DNA of 64,000 bases from Panonychus citri (taxonomy: Eukaryota; Arthropoda; Arachnida; Trombidiformes; Tetranychidae), in the NCBI RefSeq assembly GCF_014898815.1, contig NW_026515531.1, positions 1 to 64,000 on the forward strand, given 5' to 3'. The position numbers were made by a program, and so were the translations under genes. The notes below the pieces were generated by a model. It was not told the DNA's origin. It did no database searches and was given only the letters and a program-made list of their open reading frames with translations. Shown in pieces: positions 11,046 through 24,200 of the stretch. The number at the start of each line of letters is the position of its first letter. The stretch's first letter is position 1.

Positions 11046-12217
11046 TTATCCTCCACCTTGATTAGACTGTAATTGCTTATTATCCAATATTGAATCTTCA
11101 CTATTACTACGAGAGGTAGAATCTGAAAGAATAAGAAAAAAAAAGAAAATGATTAATTGTGGTAAGATAAAGGATAACAGTTATTGCAACTAAATCTAAT
11201 CTAAACAATCATGTTATTGTCTAATTTTATAGACAAGTGATTAGACTTAGATCAAATTGCCAAATACAAATCATCAACTGAAAACAAAACAAATTAGCTT
11301 ATCACAAACATAAATTAAGCCGACAAAAGTCAAAAAGAAAACAGAAAACAATAAATATCGCAAATCTTTTTCGCGAGTTAATGAATAATAGAATTTAAAA
11401 AATTACCTCTTCTAATTGGCCAAATTTCGATTAAAAATTTAAACACTTCAATAGGTTTTCTCAATGATTCACTTTCAGAATGAGTTGTGAACAGTGGACC
11501 AAATGATGTTGCCAATGCTGAAGAATTCATCTTATTACGTTCACAATGAGATTCGATCAATTTAAGATGATCCATAAGGAAAAGAACAGTACTCTGGATA
11601 TCGAATTAAGAAGAAAAATGTATTAATCAATAAGATGGAAATTTATTATTAAATGAAAAAGAAAATATTAAATCACTTACTCTATTTATCTTTGGTAAAC
11701 ACTCTAATATGCTAAACATTAACTTGGCATTGCCTGGGGGATCATCGGGAAGGCAAACACTTAGTCCATCGACCATCATATCGAAAAGAGCCTTTGTGAA
11801 TAAAGGCTCAGGTAATTCACGAATGTAATCTTTAAGTAAACCTGGTTAACAATTAAAACAATTAGAATTTAAATTAACATGGAAAACAGATTGTTCTTTG
11901 TTGGAATTGATTCTCATTTCTATGGAAAAAGGGGTCGATTAAAAAATGAAAGAATTTAAAAAGAGAGGGAAATTTAAATAATTAAATTTCTCCTCATTCG
12001 ATTTAAATTTTTTTCGACTGATCTTGATACACGATTTTCGTTGATCTTTGATTGGATTCATTATTTGATTAGTTGTGATAATTAACAATCAATTTAAATA
12101 AACGGGTTAATCTGGTTGGTTTGATTTGCTTTTTGTTTTGATTTGCTAATATTGCTCACAATTTATTCCTGGTACACAAAATTTCAATTTGATTTATAAC
12201 ATAAATGATTAATCATT

Positions 12218-12249
<32 letters not shown>

Positions 12250-15200
12250 TTGATTGATAAATAACGATAATTTTATCGAGAGAGAAAGAGATAGAGAGAT
12301 ATAACAGAGTAGAAAAGAGAGATTGAAAGATATTTGAGTGGGAAAAGATAAGAGTGACTTTAAGAATAGGGAATGAAGTCTATTCTTAGAAAAAAATAAT
12401 TTTTTGGAAATTGATTGCAAAAATCCAATGAAAACTCTATAAAAAAATTAAATCCCTTGAATCAAAAAATAGAATTTGGTCTTTAAATGGCCGCAGTTGC
12501 AGTGTCCATGATTTTCTTTTTCCAAATATTTGAATTTACTTGTTTCGGCGTTTTCTTGCTAAAGTGCGATGATTTCTCATCGTTTCATTGCTATGTAAGA
12601 AATTCCAACATGGCTCACAGAAGTAGTGAGAACATGTTCGACAAAAAAGTGGTGCTGGTGATGTTGAACATAGAGAACAGGCGAGATTTTCCAAATAAGG
12701 ATCACATTGAAGCTAAAAGAGAAAAAGAAATTATCATTAATATTTAATTTAATTTTAAAATCGTGAGGTTAATGAATACTTACTCTTTTCGTGACTCGAC
12801 CCATTTCTACATCAATGAAAGCAGCTTCAACTGCTTTCATGTGACTTAGTTCGTCGCTGAATGAAATACGACCTGAACCTATTGGGTATTTATGTTTGTC
12901 AACATCAATTCCACAATAAATGACATTACCAAAAAGCTCATCCATGATTTTGGCTAAGGCTTCAGCAGTCATCATACCATGTAAATTACCAACGAAAACT
13001 GTCTTATTAAATTCAACTTTAAAATTTGAGTCTTTGGTATAATTGCTATTAGCCAGAGCCCATGGAATAACCTGAACATCCTTGTCAGGCATTCGTCGGG
13101 AAGGTAATTTGATGTAATATTTTCCCCTTCGTACTTCACATCGAGCCAATAAAGATTTGACACATTTTTCTGAATCAAAGATCATATAATTATAACCTTT
13201 TTTCTTTTGTTTGGTTTTGGAATTTTCTTTGGGCCATTCAACTTCAACACGACCAAATGCTGAGAAGAATTGGATCAATTCCTCGTCCGTTAGATCATAG
13301 GGCGTACCACCAAGGAAAACTTTGGTCGAGTAACTGGGGTTTTTTATGTCCGTGCTGGATATATTTCCACTCCATTTAAGAGTAGCCTCTGAGTATGAAG
13401 CTGCAGTCCTTTGGAGCTCAATAGCTTTATCTAAATAGTCTCGCTGAGACCCAAATTTAGCATACATCCAACGTTTGTCACTACCAAGTGATGTTAACAT
13501 GAATGGATCAGGAAAAGAGGCTGTACGACTTAGTCCAGGTGGATATGAGGGCATAACCAAAGAATTGGAATGAGGCATTGAGAACACCGAAGAAGCAGCA
13601 TTTGGTAATCGGGAAGAAGCCTTGACTTGAGCTCGACAAACCTCGTTGATGGAAGAGGCCAAATTAATTTGGGACATAAGTTGTGAAACATATTCATCAG
13701 AAACCAATGATCCAATTGCGATACCAGAATCAGAATTAGTTGGAGAGGTTGGTGATTCTCGACTATCACGTCCAGAGCTGTTTGAATTGTTCAACCTTGA
13801 GAAGGATGACTCAAATGAGGCTGCTGCAGGTTCATTAACGGGAAAAAGTCGACTAGAAGAGTTTGAACTAATGCTGGTATTTGTTTGATTTGAATTGGAA
13901 GCTCTGATAGCACGGATACCACTTCTTGGTGGCACTTGTCCAAAGTTGTCACAGGTACGGTTTAGACTGGCAGAAAGGAGACTTCCATAGCTTCCGCATA
14001 AGTCCAACAATTTACCATCCCCTGGAAAGCTAAAGGATGAACGTTGATTAATACGTGAGCTCTCATCTCGACTATCCACTGGAATAGGAGTAGAACTGGT
14101 GTTCACTTGGTTAGTCCATTCACGGTAAGGCCAATCTGAAGAGCCACGACCACTATTGTCACTACTTCCAGAAGATGTCATGTCAGCAGCAGCATTAGTT
14201 CGAGGCCAATAGTTGTCCCACATCAGGTTATTAGAATTGCCATCTTTATCAACTCCACTGTTTGTACAATTATTAGAATGCCCATTGTTACTGCCACTAA
14301 TACCATTATTTGAACCATGGGAAAGACTACTTATATCACCAAGACCATTACTTAGGTTACTCATGTTCCCACAACTCGATTCAAAGGTATTTGATCGACT
14401 GGACGGACTAGAATTGGATTCACTACTAGAAGAGTTGGAAGTTGAAGTTGGAGTGAAAAATCGTCCACCATGGTCAATATTTTCCGTCATTGAAGGTCTC
14501 AGACTGGCAGGGAACAATTCAGCTCCCAGACTGGTTTCCCAGCCGAGTAAATCGAACTTCCACTTGGAATCAATTTTGATCGATTAAATTTTTCGACAAA
14601 AAAAAATCAAATACAATTCACAGAGAGATAGAATGTGAAAACTAAAAAAAAGAGGATTGACAGGGAAACAGAATTTCAAATCTGGAGAATTGAGAGAGAA
14701 AATCAAATAACAGTAGCAATGGGAATCTTAAAACCACTGGAGAAAACTAATGATTATAAACAATCTTTTGCTGAACTGATTTAACAAAAGGGTTAGAAAT
14801 GAATGTGATAATTAACAAATTAAAGAATAAATTAATCCAATCAACGAGAAGATGTTAATTGTCAATATAAGAGAGAGATAGAGAAGAGAGAGAGAGAGAG
14901 ATTGATTTACACAGAAAAAGGGATTAAAGAAGATGGAGAAAATCACATCGTATTAATGTTCACATGGGAGATTCACAATTTAATAAGAACATAAATGGAC
15001 AGAGTGAGAGAGAGAAAGAGATGGAAATAGAAAAAAAAGATAGAAAATTAAAGTTAATAAATTAAGAATAAATTAAAGGAAAAAATTAAGGGTTAAAGTT
15101 GAGATAAAGTCGAGAAAATAAAATTAAAGAATAAACAAGAAGTTCTTTTCTCCACTTACAATGGAACATTAAATATTCCAAAGTTTCATTCTCTTCTTTT

Positions 15201-18200
15201 TTCTCTCTTATTCTAAATTCGACTCACTCAATTTTTCTCTTTCTTTATTCTCTTTCTTTTTTATTCTCTTTTACTCCCTCATTCTCACTAATTCTTTTCT
15301 TCTTGTCACTAAGCTCGTTTTTCCAATAAGAACGTTATTTCCTCTGGAGACTCAAAGTCTTAAACTGATTACAAAGTTAAACAAATTAAATTTTAATCTG
15401 TTCATTTTTTGCTCTTCTTAACCACTAATTGTTAACCAATTAATCAGTTTTAATCATGTTTAGTGTTTCTATTGATTAAAGTGTCTTGTTTTATCTGTTT
15501 CATTTTCTCACTTTAATAGATTAATTTACCTGCGGTGTTTTCTCATTTGTGGTCAATCTTTTTTTTTTTATCATTGCTCTTGGTCAGTTTGATTATAAGA
15601 ACAAAGATAAATTGTTACATAAAGAAAAGATATAGAGAAAATGTTATCTCTTTTCTATGTATTTGTCTTGTGTGTGTGTATGTGTTACCTTCAATTTGTT
15701 TTCTCTCATCATCTTATTTTTGTTTTATCAATTCTACTGATTATTTCATGTATTCATATCTATTTCCTCTCATGGGAACATGATCACATTCTGACAAGAT
15801 AAAGAGTTTTTTGACCGGATATGATTATGTATCAACGAAGTGTGATTGGTGATACATTCTCAAACTGTGAATCAATCTCTTATGTCTTATTGATAACGTG
15901 TAAACCAATTAGACAGATTGATTCGTTAATTTGTTCATCTCTCTCTAATTATCCATTGTTCTCATAATCTTTTTACCTGTTTCTCTATCTTGTTTTTTTC
16001 TTCTTCTTCCTCTAACCTTTCTATTAGATATGGATTATTTTATCTCATTACCTTTTAATCTGGTAAAAGATTGAAAGAAAAAGCAATAAGAACCAATTGG
16101 ATGATTGGAAATTGGAAAGATGAACCTTGGTACATTCAAATATCATCAACTGTTTTTTTTTGTCTTTTTTTCATTGAAAAGAATGACAAAAACAAAAGGA
16201 TAACTATGGAATTAACTTTGGTTAACTCATTGGATGAGATAATTTCCCATGAATCTGGTCAAAATTATCATCTCTACAAGATTGGAGCAAATGCTTAACA
16301 AACAATTCTCCAATGTGTATAAAGTTCAGTTGAACTTGATCCCTTTTATTCATCATCATCAATGTATTTTTGATGATGGGCTTTGGTTGTAAATATCAAG
16401 TGTATCAAGAGTAGCCAGAGTTTTTACTTTGATTCATAGCTCACATTAAGAGTTTTTAGTTTCCCATAAGCATGTCGTAGTATTCAACTGAATACTTATG
16501 GAGAAAACGATGAAGAAAATTTATCATTTACGTGATTTGTTTTTATGATGCTTATAATCACAACAAAACTAACGTAAATTTATTCATACACATTTCATAT
16601 GAACCATCAATTAATCTACTTTTTTTTTGATTAATTTAGGTAACCCAAGGGTTAATTAGAAATCGAGATACAATTACCAACAAGAAGATACCAAAATATA
16701 TAAGAAAAGCAGAGAGCAGATAAAAATTGATTCCCACTTACTTGTGATAACATTGATGTCAGGCACATGTTCAGCGGACAAATCAACAAGCCATGAATTT
16801 TTCTCAAAAGATTCACGAAGTAACTTTTTTCGTACAGCTGATCCACACAGACGATAGATTCCAACAAGATTAAGACCTCGTTTCTCTACTTCTTGGGTGC
16901 ATCGTTTAACTATTAATGGAATCGATAGACCAGAATTTTCCCGGTTAACTAAAGTTTCCATTCCTAGGCCAAAAACAGCATTAGCTGGAGCGATTGTTGG
17001 ACTAAGAGGAGTTCGCTGGTATGAAATACTTATATCTTTATAACGAATTTTAATATATAAAGTTCCCTTTGGTTCCATTTTAAGTGCAAGACTGTGAACA
17101 GGAGTTTCAACCAAAGAGAGACCAATTAAATTGATTGATCCCTTGTAGCACAATTTATGACGATATTGAGGATCCCAACTGTATAAAAGGAATGAAATCT
17201 CTTTGTTTTCAACTAAATCAAGTTCAAATATTTCATCCCAATCGAAGCTACTCTCACCACTTCGAACTACTGTTCTAGCCTTGTGGACACGATCACATTC
17301 AATAACACAATATAAGTCACGATGATTGGTTGGAACATTTCCTGATCTTAATCCACGACCAGCAAGTAAATGTATCCAAAGAATACCATTGAAACCGGAA
17401 GGTTGTTTAGTTGTCACTTCTTTACCTGGTTCACCTGATACCTCACTTGTTCCTCGGCCTGTTGTGTTTGTTGTTACTCCTGTTGTTGTATTACCAGTTG
17501 ATGGAGATGTTTCACCTTCCGGTGGAGGTTTTTCATAACGATATTTGAAAAATTCCCGAGGATTTAAGGTTAATAGGTGAAGTCTTTCTTCCTCCGATGG
17601 TTTCACCGGTGTTGGATGTGGAATTGATCTAAGATGGTCTCCAGTTAATGACGATTGAATTAATCCAGTTGCTGTTGATACACTTGATACTCCACTTGTA
17701 GGAACAATTGAACCGGAAGTTGTATTACCACTAGTTAATCCTACCGGTGGAGTTGAACCAATGGCGATTGCTGTTGCAGAAGAGATGAGAGGCCGAGGAG
17801 GAGGAGGTGGTGGTACCGGACGCAAAGAATGAGACAAACCAATGGTTGAAACAGAATCACTTGAGAGATCAGGGTTAAGAGTTGAAGGTAACTGAGTAGT
17901 TGATCGGTCAGTTCCAACTCCTGGTCGATTTGCATATATATCGGCGAGCATATTTTTCTGCTGTTCCTGACGAGGTGACCAATATTAAATTCAACAGTTG
18001 ATAAAATAAGCAAATTATCAATGCAAAGAAAAACAAAAGAAAAACAATTAGAATTGATACAAATGAGCCACAAATTATAATAAATTATCAAAGGTAAGTA
18101 TTATAAACACACAATCTAACCAACACACAAGTTGAGGTTACAATACATTAATCTCCTTAATTGCAATGATTAATGATCATTTTGCTAAGATCATCTAAAC

Positions 18201-21200
18201 CCATTGACACTTATATATTAATGTTATTTCAACTATTTTCATTCTATGATAGATTGATCATTGGAGGAGCTTTTCTAATCTATGTATCATCACAATGAAT
18301 AACACCAACTTGCAACCATGATGATAACATGAAGGTTCCAAAGGAATTTGGAACATGAGAAAGCTTTTTCAGTTTCCATGGTGCAAACAAATAAGAGAGT
18401 TAAATGAGTTAAGGTGATGAATTGTAAGTAACAAATACAAATTAATAGTCGAAGAAGAAGAGAAAAAAATTACTCTAATCATTATTGACTTGACTTGATT
18501 AGAGGTGAATATTTTTGTTGTTCTTCTTCCTGGTTTTATATTAAGATGAGCTTCTAACCAATTCAGTTAATCATTAACTGTTTTCCTTCATTTTGTAAAC
18601 AACAATTGACTTATCCATTTGATTTATGATTTATCCTTGTCTATTTATTAGACATTTTTCTCTCATTTCTTTTTCCTTATTATTATTTTATTATTATCAT
18701 TCTCTTTCTCTTTCTCTCTCCCTAGATGCTGTTAGAATGCATTTGGAATCTGAACGAATATACCCAAGAATATGAAGAAGAAATCAGATTAACAGTTTCC
18801 TTTCAAATGAATGGTAACGAATAACTAACAGATTTTTATTTCTCATTCTTTTTCTTATTCTGGAGTTATCTTCATCACCTCATCATTTTGACCAATCCAA
18901 ATGTTGATCATTTCTATTGTATTATATAAGCATTTGGATGTTACATCATTCATCTTGTAATAAGATAGATTAGCTTTTCGTAAAGATTTTCTTCACCAAG
19001 ACAAGCTTCTTAAAAGGTAAAATCCAAGTGAATCTTATTCTAATACAAGGATAGATAAAGATAAGAAGGAAACTTGAAGTTACAAGTCTTCAGGATTTGT
19101 TATAAGATTTTTTTCTTCTTCTTATTGACACTTGGAAAATTTACTTTTCTCAGCTGATTTGTAAAAAGTATTTGATTGTTTAGTGTGAATCTCTCATCTA
19201 CTTTTTTTTCAAATGGGTTTGATAAAAAGTAACAATTACAACAAATTTAAACTAATCAGAATAATTAAATTTTCATTTATAGATTCGGTTGTATAACTTA
19301 ATGAAAAAGTTTGAAGGGTGGACAGTGAGGACATTAATTATGGACGAAAACGATCAAATGTAAATTCTTACCGTTCTTATGGTGTCGAGTAAACTTTCAG
19401 CACTATGAGCTATCCTGCTGAGACTGGTTGAACTTAGACCGGAGGGAAGAGCCGTTGATCGACCTGTCGTTTGCCGTCTTATTGTCTCATAAATTGCTGA
19501 TGTTGATGGAGCTCGAGGTATCCATTGTTTACACTCTTCTTGAGGGAGTCGACCACCACTCATGTGACGACGACCTTTTTAATTTAACGTATCAACAATT
19601 GCATATGAATATTTTGCAATTTACGTTGATTAGAAATTAGATTGTGATGATAATGATGATTTCCATGATGTAGGAGAGTAGAGAAAAGCGAAGAAGAAGA
19701 TAAAATAACACAAAGGTGGAGAAGCAAAACAGAAGACAGGTATGGACAATAACGAAGAGGATGAAAAGAAAATTTATCACATTCACCGAATAATTTTGAC
19801 AAAGTCCAGGTAAACAGATGAAATTGTCAATAATAAACAACAGAGGAATGAGAAGACACCAAAGTAATGAGGAAGAAGAAGCAGATAAAGGATAAAAATG
19901 GAAAGGAAATGAAGAAAAAGTAAGTAAGAGAGAAAGAAAGAGAGAGAGAGAGAGAAAGTAAGAGAGAAAGAGAAAGAGAAAGAGTTAGGTTACATCATGA
20001 AAAAAGAAGATGAAGAAGATGATGATGATGAGTAGGTAAAGGATCACAAATGTATATTAACAGTTTAATGTAAATAATTAACTAAATCGTTGAGAGAAAG
20101 AGAGAGAGAAAAAATAATAATAGGATAAGAAAGAGAGAAGATCAATATTGTCATGAAGTAGAAAGAAAAAAAGAAAGAGAAAAAAATTATATGTATAAGA
20201 AAGATCGTGAGAAAGAGATGATTATTTGATTATGGAAATTAGAATCGTCCAGTTCTTGGAACACAAGAGAAAAGGTTAACTACTTTGATTTAATTATTAA
20301 AGTGGTTAAACTGATTTTATAACGGTGATGATCATTAAGATGATGACCACAGAAAAAAAAGATGATGATGATTAAATACACACACAAGACACGATTGCAA
20401 AAAGATGAAGAAGTAAAAGAAAATCAAGATTATCGGTTAATTTGATTATCAGGATAACATTAAATTGTATTAAACACATTAAGATGGAATAGCAATTTAA
20501 GTAATAAGATGTTTACACTTACGTAAGAGTAGAGTGAGTTTAGAGTAGAAAATTTTATAGAAAATGGCGACCGGAAAAGTCGCCATTTTGTATTGACAAA
20601 TTGTTCGAAAAATCGAAAGCATGAAATTCAATTTTTTGAGAACAATTTTAACATTCACTTATAGAATTAATTTGATTTGATCAAATTAACAGAGACAATT
20701 AACTTAAACATGATTAAAACACAATTAAAAAAAGTAACTTTTGAGTGAGAAAGCAAGAGAACAAGTGAGAGAGCAAATGAGAGAGAAAAGAAAGTGAGAA
20801 ATAAGAAAATGGCGGAAAATTGATTTCTCGATGTGTCAATGCAATGACACTTTTCCCCTTTCCCGGTCCGATGATGGTAAATGACCTCACTTTTCAGTTC
20901 TAACCCTGGGAAAGTGTTTTCTTGTTGATTTAATTATTATTTTCTCATTTCTATTAATTATTATAATAATAACATTACCTTTGTTTCAATTGTTTCTGAT
21001 CCTTTTTTAGTTAATCAACAATTAGCTTGTTGATCGTCATTTCTACTGATTAACTCTTTCTTTTGACTAATTGTTTGTGTGTTCCGTTCAATTTACAGGA
21101 TCATCATCTCTATCGATTTATCTATTGATTAATCAACAATCAACAATCACCAAATAACCAGAACAATTTACATATAAATTGGAAAGCGAGAAGATTTTGA

Positions 21201-24200
21201 AACAATTCTAATTGTCAAAGTGATTGATTTTCTTGTTGTTCATGTTGATGAGACTAAGATGATGCACAACAATTAAAACACACTGAAAGTGGATTAAAAC
21301 TCGAGAAAGGATAAAATTGTGATGATGGATTAAAAGAACAACGAAAACATGGAATTAAAAAGACAAATGGAACATTTAATCCAATTTGATGGTAACAATT
21401 AAAAGAGAAAAACAAAAGACTAACAACAATTAAAAGGTAAGAACACAGATGATGATGGAAAATAGAGAGAAGAAGAATAAGAGAAAAGAACAAAATTGTT
21501 CTTCAAATAGATTGATTGTCATTTTCTCTTCATCTTTTCAAAAAAGAAAGAGAAATAGACAGAGAAAAGAGAAGAAAATTGTTCTTTTCTCTTTTTTTTC
21601 TATGTTATTTGATTAATATTCTCTTTTTGTTATCGAATTAATTGTTTACAATTTAATTCTCTATCTAACTTGTTACATTCATTTGGCGATTAAACTAATT
21701 TTTCTCTCTCTCTTTTATTACTTATTAGATTCTAATAGACGATCGTTAAATGTCAATGGTCCTCAATTAATTGCTTAATATTGATCACAATTTAATTTTC
21801 TTTTTTTTATAATGCTGATTGTTGTTTACAGTTATCATTGTGTAATCAACAATTGTCCAGTACATAGTTTGTAATCATAAAGAGCAGCTTATCGTGATAA
21901 TAATCATTTTGATGGTCATCATCATGTTAATCATCTGTAAACATTTACTTTGATTAACTTTGTTATGGAAAAATATTTTCGTCAATCATAATGATTATAA
22001 AATCATTTCTTCATCTTTACTGTGAAAGAGGTATTGTCATCATCTTCAAATGTTTATCTTGACAATTTACCAAATTACAAGTTCTAATTCACTGTTAACT
22101 ATTAACCTTGATACCTTAATTGTTGGATTGGATTGTGTTGCTGATGGTTAATCTTGTCTCCATCAAATCAATTAATAAGCTTATTCATTTATCACCATCA
22201 AAATGATGATCGTTTTTTATTTTCTTCTTCTCCATCATCATAATTATCATCATTTACCTTTGGATTGTTATTTTTTTTTCTTCTTCATCTTCCTGTTATT
22301 CATCATTTCCAAATGGACATCATCATAAATCACTTTTCAAACATTTGTCATCAAATGCTGATTATCATTATCATGGAAACAACAATCTACATGGTTACAG
22401 TTACAATCTCAGGTGAAACAAAAATGAACGGACATTTAATTGTAAATGATGATTTAGGTTAAATCAATTTAATTTACATCTGATCCTCCTCTGTTCCCAT
22501 ATGATTTTTAATAGTAACTTTATCATTCACTAATGATAATAACATAGTTTTTTTTTCATTATTATATCCCTGATTGTTACAATGAATCAAACTATTACAT
22601 TATTTACCAGTTTGTGTGTGTATCCCCTGAATCTTTATTGATCATGAGATACTTTTTCCATAATCATTACTTAATATTAACTTTCTACTATTAATAATAT
22701 ACTAATGATAAACTATTCTTTTTAATCATCATTCTGTTTAGACTTTTAGCCCCTTAAGCCTCCAAGAAGATCATCATGATGACAATTCATGGTAAACTAA
22801 TGAGAAGAAAACTTTTTCTGTTTTTCTTTTTCTTTACTATTCAATTCAATGGAAAATCATCAAATGTTTAATATGAAAATAATTTTTCGATTCTTTTTGT
22901 TCTCTCTCTCTCTCTCTCTCTTAGAAAAATAATAATTCGTGATGACTGGTGAACCAGAAAAAAGGACATTCAAGAGACAGATCAATACGAAGATGAAAAA
23001 GAAAACATGAATTGAACAAATTCAATAATAGATTGATGATAAATAAGAAAAATGAACGAGAGTAAACATGATAGATTCTAAGGTAAACTAGTGACACTTT
23101 CGATGACACACATTAACCTTTTCTCATCTTTCTATTGTTTTTCTTTTCTAAGGTTTCGATTATCAAAAATGAAACAAAATGGAACGAAAAAAAGAAAATG
23201 AAGGAAAGATAAAGAGAATCAGAGAGGTGACGGGATTGTGCCGTTTTCGATGGACATAAAAGCTTACCCAATGAACGTTTTGTCCGATAATTTTCTGGTA
23301 ATTCGGGAGCCGATAATGCACCATCACTGTCTTCATCATAAGCTGAATTGTAGGCGGGATTTTTACGCTCAAACCGAACAGATTGACCACCACGTTGCCC
23401 TCGTCGATTTTGTGAACTTGAACGATTGTAGCGATAATTTCCTGATGCAAGTCCAGATGCACTTTGACGAGGAAGTGAACTACTCTTCCATTGGTAACCC
23501 TCTCTTGATGGTGTACCACTATCACTATATCGACCTGGAGGTAAACCTGGAGGTTTATGTCGCCAATGAAGCGGATGTGAACCCGTTATACCTCCAACCT
23601 CAGTATCTGAAACACTTCCATCGGTTGCTGATGGATGTTGACCTCGTCTACGAAGTATACTTGACAATCCTTGGGTAGAAAGTGAAGATCTTATATCGTT
23701 TACACCTTTACCATATGACACTAAACTATGATAATCGGCTGAAGTCATTGGTCGACCAACAGTTCTACTTCTTGGTCTCATATAATGTTCTTGATTATAT
23801 TCTCGACTTAATGGACTTATATTATTATCACTTTCGGTTCTAAGTAGACGAATGTTACGCCGAAGTGAACCTGTGCCCACTCCAGCGTAATCACTTTCAC
23901 CTAAAAAACGATTCCCTTGACGATTTGGTGAACTTCTTTCCATAAAAGATCGACTCATTATCTGTGAGCGACTCGGTGTTGAAGGTAATCCCCCTCGAGG
24001 TAAACTTGCATAAGGTACATCAGAATTGTAACCAGAGTAAATTTGATTTAAACTATCCATTGTTCTAGGAAACCTTTGACCAACAAGTGGACTATTAACT
24101 GTCGCCATACCAGGGATACTAGAACCTGGTAAACCAGGAAATGGAGGTTTACGAGATAATGTACCAGAAACTGACCAAGAGTCACCTGGTCGTGCACTAG

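Noticed and set aside
12487..12747. Plus-strand 86-codon ORF
   Set aside because: Antisense of the CPEB zinc-binding exon (12712..12536).
14491..14517. CPEB start at TTG 14517
   Set aside because: Non-ATG; the first ATG is 14490. The upstream open stretch may be real coding, but only through an unseen upstream exon.
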